A stretch of 64,000 bases of DNA. It comes from Membranipora membranacea (Eukaryota > Bryozoa > Gymnolaemata > Cheilostomatida > Membraniporidae). Location of the stretch: contig OU612070.1 of NCBI GenBank assembly GCA_914767715.1, forward strand, positions 9,689,501 through 9,753,500, written 5' to 3'. Positions 35,261-46,249 of this stretch are shown one piece after another. Each line of letters begins with the position of its first letter. Positions within the stretch are counted from its first letter, which is position 1. Under the pieces are notes generated by a model that was not told where the DNA came from, did no database searches, and saw nothing but the letters and a program-made list of their open reading frames with translations. The position numbers and the translations under genes were made by a program.

Positions 35261-36740
35261 CCAGCTGACAGAACAGATTTGCGACATTTCACAACAGTTT
35301 GACAAAGGAGAGGAAGCGGATGCCGGTTTCCTAGACTTCAGTAAAGCTTTCGACCAAGTTGACCACAATAACTTCTTCAGAAACTCGCTTATATCGGAGT
35401 TACCCCTCAAGCTACTTTCTAGGTACAGAGTCTACTAGAAGGTCAATCCCAAGTATTTACAGTTGATGGCCATAGTTATAGCCCACGCCAAGGTCATCCC
35501 AGGGTTCAGTAATTGGCCCAATCCTGTTCCTGGTCTACATAAACGACCTAGCTGACTCAGTCATATCCAAAACCCGCATGTTCGCACCCGATACGTCATC
35601 TGTTCGACCGGTGAAAACTTTTTCCAGCTCCAAAAAAATCTAGATGCCCTCCAAGTATGGGAGAGTAGTTGGAAGATGGAGTTCAATCCTCTCAAATGCG
35701 AACATGTTAAATTTACCCAAAAAAGAACTAAAGGAGCCAACAACAACCACATACATAATGAAACAGATATCCCTAAGACAAAGGGTGTAAAATACCTAGG
35801 ATTAAGGCTGGAGAGCTCTCTTAGATGGAACGAAAACTTCAACTATATTACCAACAAAGCAGCCAGCATAAGGTGAGGGTTCATAAGAAGAGCACACAAT
35901 ACCATACTTTCTAAAACATCTCAGAGCAAAAGCTTACCCCATACCATACATGACAAGTTAGCTGGGCTCTATATCTGGTGGTGTATAAACTTGAAGGCTG
36001 GGTTGGTCTGGGGGCCCTAGGGGGCCCTAAAATACTCCCGCCGCCGGCCCCGGGTAACACCCCAGCCGCCCATGCTCTTAAAATATTTGATTTTCTGTAG
36101 TTTTATTGTTAGATAACTGTAATATACCAAATTCTAGCAAGTGTTACACAGAATTTTACTATGTATTAATGTTTAAACTAATGCAATTTGTTATAATAGG
36201 TTGAAAACTAGACCTCATGACAGCAAAATAAGCATATAAAACTTCACTAAGCTCTTAGGTGCAAAAGTGGGGTGGTTATGGGATCATCTGGTCTCATAGG
36301 GTAATCAGCCCTTATATCTGGTGTTACCCTACCAAATAGGGTAACATGTCATGTATGCCCCATACTCGTCAGGCCCATTCTAGAATACACATCATCAGTA
36401 TGGGATGGTAGCCTAGCACAAGCAACAAAGCTCGAAGCTGTGTAACGCAAGGCCGTGCGCATGTGTTTACAATGTTCCGCGGTCAGACCACACAACTAGC
36501 ACCTCGCAGCTGATTGAACAACTAGAATGGAAAAACCTAAGTACCAGAATGGCGAAGAATTGTACTCTTCCGAGCCATCCACTTTGGTAAAGTAGAGACT
36601 GACATGGGAGATTACATCAACTTCACCCACATCCTGGCAGTTCTAGAAGGCACAACCCACAGTACCTAATACCTCACTGCAGCACTGACCTCCACAAAAA
36701 GAGATTCTTTGTCTCCCCGCTAAATTGTGAAATGATCTTT
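35226..36740 (+). mobile_element. jockey-like LINE reverse transcriptase fragment, interrupted
   Basis: Plus-strand pieces read GEEADAGFLDFSKAFDQVDH (polymerase block A with the first catalytic Asp), then, after stops and shifts, WKMEFNPLKCEHVKF, GVKYLGLRLE and RWNENFNYITNKA, and beyond 36357 CPILVRPILEYTSSVWDGSL. The order matches non-LTR polymerases, but several stops and frameshifts make it dead, and the YADD region is degraded (RMFAPDTS). A 413-bp insertion at 35945-36357 splits it. Confidence 0.8.
35945..36357. mobile_element. small insertion inside the jockey-like LINE
   Basis: Begins CATACATGACA and ends with its complement TGTCATGTATG, and LINE homology resumes on either side. The phrase TATATCTGGTG occurs near both ends in direct orientation. 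Contains a GC-rich patch (36010-36060). No ORF; the class is unclear. Confidence 0.5.
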
Positions 36741-36989
36741 TTTATCACTCTTTGATACTTGTAGATCCTCCTGTGGCTGGTTAAGGTTACAGTAAATGGT
36801 GACAATCTGGTTATACGATCTATGACACGGGCTAATACCGATAGACGAGCCTGAAAAAATACTGGAAACTTCAGATGAAGAAACGATTACTCTACAAGTA
36901 TCAAGTAAGTATGGTATGCTTAATTGAGTTCAGTGGTAACTTCAGGCCTATATATAGGCATGTCGGCAAAGAGAAATGCTTTCTCTCTG

Positions 36990-38080
36990 TTTCTGCTATT
37001 TGCAGCCGCTAGATGTCTGCCTGGCATCGACATCTGTTAGTTGCCAAATAGACATCCGGTTACATAAAAGGCATCCAGGCACGTATTTGACAAAGGTGGA
37101 TTGGTATGTAGCAGAGGAGGATGGATTGTAGTCACTCATCATCGGGGCGACAACCCCATCTGAATAGGGCTGTAACAGCAAATATTAATGCTCTAAGCCC
37201 ATTTGGTTGGGTTTGTTACACCAAAAATTTCTGCTCCAAGCCCATACAAATGGGTTTGTTACAGAAAGTATTACTGCTACAAGCTGTTGTACTAAAAATG
37301 TTTTCTGTAAATGGCCATCCGCCACACATCTCTGGTCTATCCTCAGCCTATGCAGATGAGTTTGTTACTGCTCCAAGCCCATATGGATGAGTAGTTGGCA
37401 ACCATCAGTTGCCATATGGCCATTCGGATGGGTTTGTTACAGTCACACTTCGAGATTGATACAAGGTGAAATGGATGGCCAGTTAGCATTGCCGCATGGG
37501 TATTCGTCATAAGCGGATGGCCCTTTTATGGAGATATGTTGCTGATGGCCATTTACCGGACACATTTGGCTCATCTGGAAGAATGGTTACAGCAAATATT
37601 ACTGCTCAAACAAAACCCACCCGGATGGAGTTAATTTAGCAAACATTACTATTCCAAGCCTGTCTGGATGGGTTTGTTGCAGCTATAATGCGAAAAATGT
37701 GGCCGGTCCACCACAAATCTTTACGTTAAAGGTCCATCCACTCATGACAAATATCCATTTCACATTATATCAATTTCAAAGCTCGGCAGTCACAAACCAA
37801 TCCTGTTGCAAATTTTGCAACCAGATGGCTTCATGGCAGATGTCAATTGTAAAACAGACCCATCCGGATGGCTATTTGGCAACCGTTGGACACCAAATAG
37901 GCGTCCTGATGGGTTTCTTTCACAGCAAACTCCACCGTAACAAAACCCATCTCTGTCTAAAGTGCATTTGCATCTGTTACAAGCCAATCCTGTCCCATGA
38001 ATTTTATGTCCGGTAGCGTTAAAAGCAACCGGAAGCCTATTTGTCCGTTGGGCAACCGACGGCTGCCAAATAGTAGGTTC
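36990..38080. repeat. diffuse repeat field with ATCCGGATGGGTTTGTTACA motifs
   Basis: Variants of CCATCCGGATGG, GGATGGGTTTGTTACAG, TTGGCAACC and ACTGCTCCAAGCCCAT recur many times at irregular spacing over about 1.1 kb, in both orientations. It is neither a strict tandem array nor an inverted repeat. The ORFs here have the repeated composition and are not called as genes. Confidence 0.65.
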
Positions 38081-38199
38081 TCATCGCAGAATAGCTATCA
38101 AAGTCCGAGAAGACAAATTTAGCATATTGTTTATACCTGGTTCTGGAAGTAGTTCATTGTGTTATGCGATTTTATCTCTGTTCGAACTCCACTGTTTTT

Positions 38200-38680
38200 G
38201 ATGGCTATTGCACATTTGTCTCTAAGCGATCAACTTGCACTTCCAGTATGCCCGTTCATGTCTCCGGCCAAGTAAGCTCCTCTGCAGCACTGCCACAAAC
38301 TGTCCAAAATCTGTCTTTGGCCTCCACATCACAGTCTTGCTGTTCGCATAGGCAGAAACGATGTTATAGGTCTGCCTTTTGGTCACCAAGTTCAAATTGA
38401 TAATCCCCTCAGATTACCTGGTTACATGACTCATCCCACACCATTCCTCGGTCTTATCCCGCCACTGTTGTACAGCTTGACGCCATCGTCAATGTATCTT
38501 GCCTTTCCTCCAGGCCTTTCTCCTCCCATCTGGTCTCCTGTAGGCATATGTTACGCCTCACCATCGTATCAGCTATCTCTCTACTCTTATTTGTGAGTGT
38601 AGCAATGTTTAGGGCCGCTAGCTTGATAATCGTCTACCTCGCTCGCCTACTTTCCACAAGGTCCCCAACAAGGGAGATGC
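38200..38680 (-). mobile_element. LINE endonuclease-domain relic (RTE/CR1 type)
   Basis: The minus strand reads LNIATLTNKSREIADTMVRR followed directly by NICLQETRWEEKG, the N-terminal strand and QETRW box (catalytic Glu) of apurinic-like endonucleases in non-LTR retrotransposons. Further on, a broken frame gives a SAYA-like segment and KDRFW. Several stops and shifts; no linked polymerase nearby on that strand. Confidence 0.7.
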
Positions 38681-38769
38681 CTTGGCATAGTCTGGTTCTC
38701 TCTGGTTTTATTACAGTCTGTGGCATAGTTTTTCCGGCCGGATGCTCTGCCTGTCGCTGAACCCGTCTC

Positions 38770-39837
38770 TATCCAGGATTGGGACTGGCTGAGTCTGGCA
38801 CCGGATTGTACATTCCTCAAGCAAATTTTTCATAATATCATAATATCTACAAAACAACCACCTCTATTGCAGAAATAACTGTCCCCTGCCCCCTACCTGT
38901 TCCAGCTAAGAATTGGTCACTTGCCATAGCACACCAGGACATGTAGGTATATACATAAAGTACATAATTATTTTGCTTTATTTTTATCAGCTCCTATGCG
39001 GAGAAAATTAGTTGTGCATTTGGCTGCGACTTGAGATGATTTCCACCAATCTACATCAGGTTTGTTAAGTTATCATGAACGTGAAAAATACCACTTGCCT
39101 TTGCCCCATAAGTGAGCCCAGAAGGTACAATATGAGGATTGAAAAAAAAACAAAGCTGAAAGACATAATGCATATGGTAATTTGCAGTTGGGCAGTAAAA
39201 ATATTGACATTGAATGTACATCATATCAACTACCCTTGCGGATAAACTATTTTGGTTCCAAGTTTCAATCAAGGTAATTTTGTACCGAAAAACATAATAT
39301 GTCCTGATTGGGAGGTCTGCATCAACCCATCACCCTATCCCTAATGACAGGATACCAGTGCTAAGATGAGAAAGTGTCCATCTGTTCATCTTCACACTAT
39401 TTCAGAGTGACCTACAGTGCTGGTTGGTAAATAGAATTGATATGTACGGGGATGTGAACTATCAGCTGAGGTGTTGAGCCGCTTGGAGGTAGTGTCCATC
39501 ATGCCTACCGCGTATCGAGATATGGGTATGTACAAAGGTGTTACTTTCATTTTCATTCCATAAGTACTGTAACCGAAAAATAGCTTCTCTCTGCGGAAGT
39601 GTTTATATTTCTATTTATAGCAATCAGCAAATTTTTTTCCCCAGAAAGAAAGTATTTTTACAATCACAATACCTAAATTTGTTGTCAGTTGTTATAAGTT
39701 TTGATAGCAAGAGGTCCTGGGTTCAATTTCCCCTCTTGTTATGAGAGATCTCCCTGCTCATATCCCATAACACGCCGAGCAACATAAACCAACACCAACT
39801 GAACTGACTCAAAAGTCGCCACTTCTCTAACGACGAC
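38770..39837. other. no gene recognised (inside the 11-kb element)
   Basis: No recognised coding sequence. A tRNA B-box-like string occurs at about 39715-39735 without a matching A box or cloverleaf. Confidence 0.5.
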
Positions 39838-40250
39838 TCTACAACTATACTGTGTGGAACATTCTTAGTCTACCGACATCAAAGAGGCTGTCTATCAGTA
39901 ATAAACCTATGAAGACAAGAAATTTCAAAAGTTGAAACTTGGTGCATGGCCAACAGGCTCACTCTAAATTATTCAAAAACGTTCCAAATTATTTTAAAAT
40001 CGCCAAAAAAGCAAATTGTTTTGGCGGAATATAAAATTGATCTCAGCTGTAAAACACAATTTTTTAGGCATTATTCTTGACTCTAATATAACTGATATGA
40101 ATTACCTCGTGGACCACTGCCGAAAATTCAACCTAATTTTAACATTGATTAGGGCAGCTCTCCCTTATTTTGATAGCAAAACAATGGTTGACCTGTATTA
40201 CCGTTGTTTTTACCCACTGGCTTCCTGTCTGGGGGGCAGTGATGACTGCA
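39838..40250 (+). mobile_element. LINE reverse transcriptase fragment, frameshifted
   Basis: In one frame the plus strand reads VETWCMANRLTLNYSKT, the block following the YADD box. After a shift it reads AVKHNFLGIILDSNI, YLVDHCRKFNLILTLIRAAL and TMVDLYYRCFYP, which are thumb-region blocks (LGxxxDxxL, LxxLYxxxxxP). It diverges after 40250. A third LINE lineage distinct from those at 32-34 kb. Confidence 0.7.
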
Positions 40251-40360
40251 GCTGGAAGGGGCACTTGTCCTGTACGTGTGTCTCGTATTTGACCTTCAAG
40301 CTTTACAATTGGGCTGTCTACGCCCTAGCGCAGGCTATAAGACTGTCCCTTTGCTTTTGA

Positions 40361-41199
40361 CATGTTTCTATTGCAATTATCTACAATTTTTGATTAAATC
40401 TTTTTTTGCCTTTCTCTGAGTCATACTCAATTGAACTTTATCTATATATGTTATCAATTTTATCTCTAGCAATAAACACACATGAAAGAAAAAATTGTCT
40501 AACAGTCTTCGAGTTAGGGTGTCAATTACCTCTCTGAAATGTGCAGTCTCACACCACTACCCTCCCTCATATCGGACAAGGGATAGAAATACCCATATAG
40601 ATAATTATGACAAACCTATACACAAAATGACCTAATGACCTAATTTTACACTAGTACCCACTCGGTAGCTAAAACTACATGCATCTTTAGTGGCTAGTTA
40701 TTGCATAGCACCTTTAACATGATAATCCCATAATAACCTAATACTAATAGTTATTTTTCTGGCTGCTTTGCGATGCCAATCAATGTTGCAGCTAGCTTTC
40801 TGGATATTGTAATCTTTATTTATTTTTTAGACTGCCATAGAAAGACAGAGCATCTTAAAGAAACTCAGTACCATTCACCAGCTACAAGCAAACAAATAAC
40901 CACACCTACTGAAGCATCAGTGTTGTGATTTAAAAAAAATTAATGGGCGTTGTAGCCATTTATAATGATTTAAGAACGAGGATTTATATTTTGGTCCATT
41001 TCCATAATTTTTATATAATCCCCATAGGGGAAAATGGAACTCTATCCTCTGTGCTCCCATAGATCTCAGCCAAACCTCAAATGTATTTTCCGGTAATTAT
41101 TTATTCCTCTCTCTGAGAATAAAGCTTAAAATTCATTTTATACGATTATTTTATGGTGTATTTTGATAAAGTATAACAGCTTCAATACAATGTAATGAG
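40361..41199. other. no gene recognised (inside the 11-kb element)
   Basis: AT-rich sequence, no supported feature. Confidence 0.5.
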
Positions 41200-42045
41200 T
41201 GATGGATAACCAAAATTTTGTCTTTTTTAAACCAAGGACTAAGCAACTTCCTAATAATATGCAAGTTGCGATTGTTATCAATATCCAGCGCGTTTGGTGC
41301 TGTTTTTCTCCAGGAATCTGGTAAAGATATCTGGCAACCATTGGAATATGCCTCGCGTAAGATGACTGACACTTAGACACGCTCTTCGATGGTAGAGAAG
41401 GAAACTCTTGTCATCATGTGGGCAGTTTGACTAGTATATGATAGGTCGAAAGTTTGAAGTTGAAACGGTCCATAAACCCTTGGTACAAATTCTAGGTGGT
41501 AAAGATCTGAGTGATCTACCACCGAGGGTGCAAAGGTTCAAAATGAGGATAATGAGGTATGGATATAAAAATTTTGGTGTTAAGATGTTTGTTGCCGATA
41601 GTTTGAGCCGACCCAACGAGGCTTACAGTGCAGCCAGTGTGAAGCATTGTGCAGCTGTTGAGTACTTTATTGACAGTATTTGTGAGGACTTAGTCCCTGA
41701 TATACATGAAATAGAGGCGTTTGAAGCCACCGTGACTGACGATGTCGCAGTTAAATTCAAGCAGTATTTGGTCGAGGGTTGGCGAAGAAACAAGCAGTCA
41801 TAAATTGCCCGGGTACAAAGGATGTCTCATGTTTAATGATAGACTTGATGTACCTGCTAGTTTGCGTAGTGCCTATATTGCACATCCACATGCTGGACAC
41901 CAGGGTACTGCTAAACCTGCAGAGCTGCTCGACAGGTAGTCTGGTGGCCGAGCTATCACCCAACGACAAATTTTTGTCAATTTTAGCTCTTGCTTTTGGC
42001 CTGAGTCCCGCAGCAATTGATCTCGGGAATATGCTGTGCAGCTAA
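41200..42045 (+). mobile_element. Ty3-type LTR retrotransposon pol relic (RNase H and integrase zinc finger)
   Basis: With two or three frame changes the plus strand gives FGAVFLQESGKDIWQPLEYA then SRKMTDT and MVEKETLVIMWAV, the Ty3 RNase H core. ORF 41438-41803 follows with GRKFEVETVHKPL, a PPRVQRFKMRIMRYGY stretch and VADSLSRPNE, the RNase H end. The next frame has PGYKGCLMFNDRLDVPASLR and AYIAHPHAGHQGTAK, the H-H part of the integrase HHCC finger. A stop after LLDR removes the catalytic core. No LTRs were recognised. This is a dead internal fragment. Confidence 0.8.
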
Positions 42046-42139
42046 AGCCAAGCTTCTTTCAGATTGTCTGCTCAACAACCCGTAGCAGACAACTCCAATT
42101 TGTACTTCAACAGACATTCTGATGCGTTAAAAGTGCTCA

Positions 42140-42256
42140 GATAGCTGTATATGCAAGTTTGAGGCATCACATCATCAAATTCCTTACAAACATTATCAAA
42201 CCAAAGTGAATAGTTGTAATGTGATGCCACAAACTCGCACTTGCAGCCATCTAAGG
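42140..42256. repeat. small foldback repeat
   Basis: GCAAGTTTGAGGCATCACATC on the left pairs with TGTGATGCCACAAACTCGCAC on the right across a spacer of about 55 bp. Likely a MITE remnant; no clear duplication. Confidence 0.5.
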
Positions 42257-43279
42257 AGTAAGAACCTAAATTATGTTCGGGTATACATAAAAAAGTATCA
42301 TGTGAAATTGCTTATATAAACATAGTTTTGGCAATCAGACATTACATGTATTTCGTCTGCCGCATTATGGGCATTGATTTTTGCTTATTGAAATATTATA
42401 GAAGAACTACTGATCTTTCAATTCCAACATAGCTCACCATGTCGTAAAATACAACCTCATTAAATGACAATTGATATCTGAAACCTGGGAACTTGAATTG
42501 TTTTTCATATTATGTATGTTAATGATGGCCTTCTCCAATGGATTTGCCCCGGTTTTGGAGCACCTCTACAACATCAAAAAATATACTACATCAGGGTATT
42601 ATGTTATATTCGCTGCAGGGTGCCAAAGTATAGCGTTATGTGGTCTAGAAAAAAATTGAGAGAAATTGAATTGAATTCAATGCACTCCACTGTGCAATCA
42701 AAATGGTTTTGACGCCACCACCAGCATCATTTGCGACGCAGCAAACAGCAGAGTTGTCGAGTTAAGTAGGTGATACTGTTTACCTGAAATGACCCTTGCA
42801 AAAAATCTTCATGTATTAAAATGAGCAACCAGATACACTACTCCGGCTTGAGCTTCTTGAACACCTGTTCATGGTTTCGTTCGATCCAATGAGTAGATTT
42901 GATTCTTGCAATTTTAGCATTGTTCTAGTATCGCGTTTGATTTTTATTAGTTTCTTTGATCTTGAAATCTACAAATACACTCACACCAGTACCTTGTGAT
43001 TCAAATTGATATGATAAGTTATACCATGGTTCTATAATCAAATGACGATTGGTAAATGATACATCTTCAACTTGGCAACTTTTTCAGCTAGTGTTGCTGA
43101 ATCTATTGATTGCAGAGATCATCATAAATAGAGTTTCTACTTCCAAAAATGATCTAATTTTCAATATACACGCCTCCGTATATTTAAAATTAAACAATAA
43201 AATGAAACAGATCAGAGCAAAAATCGGCAGCAACAATGTTTCCTTCATGTCAAGCAAGTTCATATTCAAACAAGAAAAG
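42257..43279. other. no gene recognised (inside the 11-kb element)
   Basis: No supported feature other than short motif-free ORFs. Confidence 0.5.
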
Positions 43280-43393
43280 AAATGTAGGGGCGCTCATATC
43301 AGGTTCCTTGACCAGAAAGCTCACCATCAAGGTTGCGCTGTCAGCTGTCTCTTTCAAGCAGATTGTCTTAGTTTAATTGTGCCCTGTCAATAA
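43280..43393 (+). pseudogene. possible PAN/apple-like exon fragment
   Basis: The end of an open frame reads KKCRGAHIRFLDQKAHHQGC followed by AVSC and DCLS, with the spacing C-x16-C-x3-C-x5-C. This resembles the start of a PAN/apple domain and loosely parallels the last exon of the pentraxin fusion at 11305-11477. No splice partner was found and it lies in transposon debris, so it may be a captured fragment or chance. Confidence 0.25.
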
Positions 43394-45043
43394 TTACTGT
43401 AATTACATGCATACTTTTAACATAGAGCTCGCCTGTCGTAAATTCATGATCACACTGTTTGGACAATTCCAACAGTAAACGGGGATGATGCTGTTATGAT
43501 ATAAAAAATACAGATCCGCAGCACTAGTACTCATGAGTTTGGTCTTGTCAGGTTCTAGATTTTTCAGTTCACCAACTCAACATGTAACTACCCCCAATAG
43601 CAGTGACATCTGTAGGGGTAACAGTATATTGTTAACAGTGATAACATGGCAAATCTGAAAACATTCCGCATATTCATTACCATGTTGACTGATATAAACA
43701 AGGTGCCCCTCCTCAATATTTAATTTATATCTCAAGAACTTAATAAACATAATTCCTACATCTCAACTTTTGGTAACCTATCACATTCATTCATAAACAT
43801 GATCTAGGGAAACCCAATTAGTCCATTGTTGTAGAGTTAAGTTTCATATAAATACTATGTGTATATATATCATGTATATATATATATATATATATATAGA
43901 CATACAAATCTATAACAGAGGAACATGTATGGTCCTTGAATCATTCCGCTCCTAACTGATAAGGGCCCAAAACTCTGAATTCAAAACATGGGAAAAAGTG
44001 TAGATTGATTTTATCGATTAAATACGTTTTCACTGTTCAATTATATTGGATCAGTTTTTACCCAGTTCAGAATATGTTTGAACCGGTTACCTTATTTCCA
44101 AACAGTCTCATGACATTTTTTATGTACTTAGGAATAGAAGCGAGACAATTTTTTGCAGGTGATTTTTAGAGTGGCTGAGCTACATTAGAGAGTGTGCCTA
44201 TCTCTGAAACCTTTCTCTCAGAGACTATGATGACACAAACTGTTGATTTAGTGTTTGAAAACTCATTGATTATACTATTATAATTGCAGTCACATCAAAA
44301 AACATCAAATGTTAGATGGAACTTTTCCTGTTTCACTGCTTAACAATATAATAATTGTGTACCATCTTTTCGCCTGCAAAAAGAGGCATTTTACCGCTTA
44401 AGTCACTAAAGTTGACAAGCTATTCATAATAATTCTAAGCTAGATTTTTCATTTAACTCAGTGATAAGTATCAATGAAAACGATTTATATTGATAATGTT
44501 GAATGTTCAATGTCTAGTAATCAAAAATTTTTACGAGTGTTTTTAATAATGAATTTTTATTATTATAATTATCAGCTAGTTGTCTATCCATGGAGAGAGA
44601 GGAGACAACTGGTGTTTGATTAAAAAGCATTAAAATCGCTATCTGATTATTCCGCCTGTAACATGTCAAATTGCAAGTCATATTGCTTTTTGGATGATGG
44701 AACCATATTCTGAATGGACAATTTGGAAATGAATTTGTCTAAATTGAAAGACTTAAGGAGCGAGGATTTTGAGCAACGTTTGTTTGTCAGGATTTTTCTA
44801 AAAAGGCTTCACCACTCGGCAGCAACAGCCGGCATAACGATAACCAGCGTGAAATTATCAGATCTGTATTTCAACAGAACTTTGCCGTTCGATATGCTGT
44901 CCAACTGTTAGTTTCAACTGTGTCCCCAATCTTATAAAAAATATCATATTAGAGAGTTTGATGGTGCAGGCAGTGTTGCGTACTAAATGCATTTTAAGTA
45001 CTCAGTTCTATTAAACACTCATACAACTTCCTGAGGTGCAATG
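43394..45043. other. no gene recognised; includes (TA)n at 43857-43900
   Basis: A TA microsatellite is present. The ORF at 44714-44911 has no recognised motif. Confidence 0.5.
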
Positions 45044-45154
45044 GGTGTTATAAGACCTGTGGCAGGTGCTGTATGGAACACAACAAAACTGTATAGGCCT
45101 TGAGTGCTGTAAGACGTGTCCCATACAGCACAGGCCACACGTCTTACAACACCT
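45044..45154. repeat. foldback repeat near the right end of the 11-kb element
   Basis: GGTGTTATAAGACCTGTGGC through GCTGTATGG on the left pairs with CCATACAGCACAGGCCACAC through GTCTTACAACACC on the right. The centre contains a third partial copy (GTGCTGTAAGACGTGT), so more than one fold is possible. Confidence 0.65.
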
Positions 45155-45655
45155 GTTGCCAGCGCCTGTTTTTAATGCCCATTCAGAACAGCATAAATTT
45201 TTGTAATGCAAATTCCATCGGTTATTAAAAATGGCGTGATGCTAACTTTTGTCAAGGTTGATAAATCCCATGAGAAGATAAGGCATATTGCCAAACCTAA
45301 CTTAAATGGTTGAGCTCAAGTGTATTACCAACTCATTGGTTCATTGATAACAGTTGGGTTTTGCTATGATTCCCACTCTCCCTGTATTCTCTTTTTTATT
45401 ATAGGGAGTTGCCTTTTTTTGGAGTTATCAAGTATCAGTTGGGGCGAAACATAATATGGGCATTGAGTATAGGCAGGAGCAGCGGACTAAAGACCCAAAA
45501 ATCAGCGGAACATAGACCCATACGGAACATAGATCCGAACGGAACATAGACCTGCACCCTTCAAATCAGCCATCGTCCATATGGAAACTGCTTTTGTATT
45601 GCTCCATAAATCATCGACTATTTCAACTACTCTACTGCTCCAACTTCAATACAAG

Positions 45656-46249
45656 ATGTCTGAACCAGTACCATATGCCTTTGACCCAAGAAGGAAACGC
45701 TCTTTGGATGGTGATAGGGCTCAAGAAGAAGAATTTTATGCAGATAGTGACTCATGTGACTGCTCTGATCTTGAGCCGATGGATAATAATAATTATAATA
45801 GAAATTCTGCTGCTTCATCAGAAACATCCTTACCTCATAATGCTGCTACTATTGTGCACTATTGCTCAAGAGACATAAAGCTTATTGAACCTAACTCTAC
45901 CAGTAAATGTATTCTCCAGCTGGAAATGATCCATGATGCAATCACTGACTCCTCAATTAAACTTGCTTGGAGAGAGGCTCAGAGAGATTTCTGGCACAAA
46001 AGATCTGACATGCTGCTAGCTTTCTCAAGGATGACTCCGGAGAATCATCGTTTTCATGGCTACCAGAACTATATAGAGTTTGTCCATGGTCATCTGGGCA
46101 AGGGCTGTAGAAGGGCGATCCCACTATGTGTAGTAAAACATCTCAGGAGGCGTTACCAGAGTGCGGATGAGAATTACAGAGGCTTTCAACCTAGCGTTGC
46201 TGGAGATTTGACTGATGTTGTATGTGCGCTTGCTGGTCTCCAAGATTAA
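45656..46249 (+). CDS. P2X7 C-terminal-tail-domain protein (no channel part)
   Basis: 197 residues from the chosen ATG, starting MSEPVPYAFDPRRKR; this start suits the PYxFxP opening seen in channel-less P2X7-tail proteins, while an in-frame ATG at 45581 lies only 13 bp from the transposon target duplication. After an acidic linker with an Asn run, residues about 85-180 match the intracellular tail domain of the P2X7 receptor: DMLLAFSRMTPENHRFHGYQ, FVHGHLGKG, RAIPLCVVKHLRRRYQ and NYRGFQ. The upstream Cys/Trp zinc-type cluster of the domain is weak here. The function of stand-alone copies is unknown; they are multicopy in some invertebrates. It may be a one-exon gene, part of a mobile element, or the last exon of a longer gene. 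Its 3' half is tandem-duplicated downstream. Confidence 0.7.
   Translation: MSEPVPYAFDPRRKRSLDGDRAQEEEFYADSDSCDCSDLEPMDNNNYNRNSAASSETSLPHNAATIVHYCSRDIKLIEPNSTSKCILQLEMIHDAITDSSIKLAWREAQRDFWHKRSDMLLAFSRMTPENHRFHGYQNYIEFVHGHLGKGCRRAIPLCVVKHLRRRYQSADENYRGFQPSVAGDLTDVVCALAGLQD

Larger units (their letters stand above)
34414..45559. mobile_element. 11.1-kb TIR-bounded composite transposon (MULE-like ends)
   Basis: Left terminus GGGTGCGTTCTATGTTCCGC; the right terminus read inward is GGGTGCAGGTCTATGTTCCG. Each end then has two further copies of (TC)TATGTTCCG or GATGTTCCGCT, and at about 70 bp TCTWTAGTCCGCTG in the same order, so the inverted similarity runs about 80 bp. Direct repeats TTCAAATC flank both ends (34405 and 45560; 8 of 9 bases match if extended by one). 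A GGG start and an 8-9 bp duplication fit Mutator-like elements. No transposase was found inside. The interior instead holds a foldback MITE, three LINE fragments, a Ty3 relic and a diffuse repeat field. It may be one old element grown by nested insertions. The right end abuts the P2X7-tail ORF. Confidence 0.7.

Noticed and set aside
37121-38016. Several ORFs of 65-105 residues in the 37-38 kb repeat field
   Set aside because: Their residues mirror the repeated DNA words on both strands; no start context or family motif.
39700-39740. tRNA-like B box (GGTCCTGGGTTCAATTTCCCC)
   Set aside because: No A box or cloverleaf at the proper distance upstream; a similar string near 18890 also lacks partners.
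34414-45559. A Polinton/Maverick or viral insertion as explanation for the long TIR-bounded region
   Set aside because: No polymerase B, capsid, ATPase or retroviral-type integrase core was seen; the duplication is 8-9 bp rather than 6; contents are ordinary retrotransposon relics.
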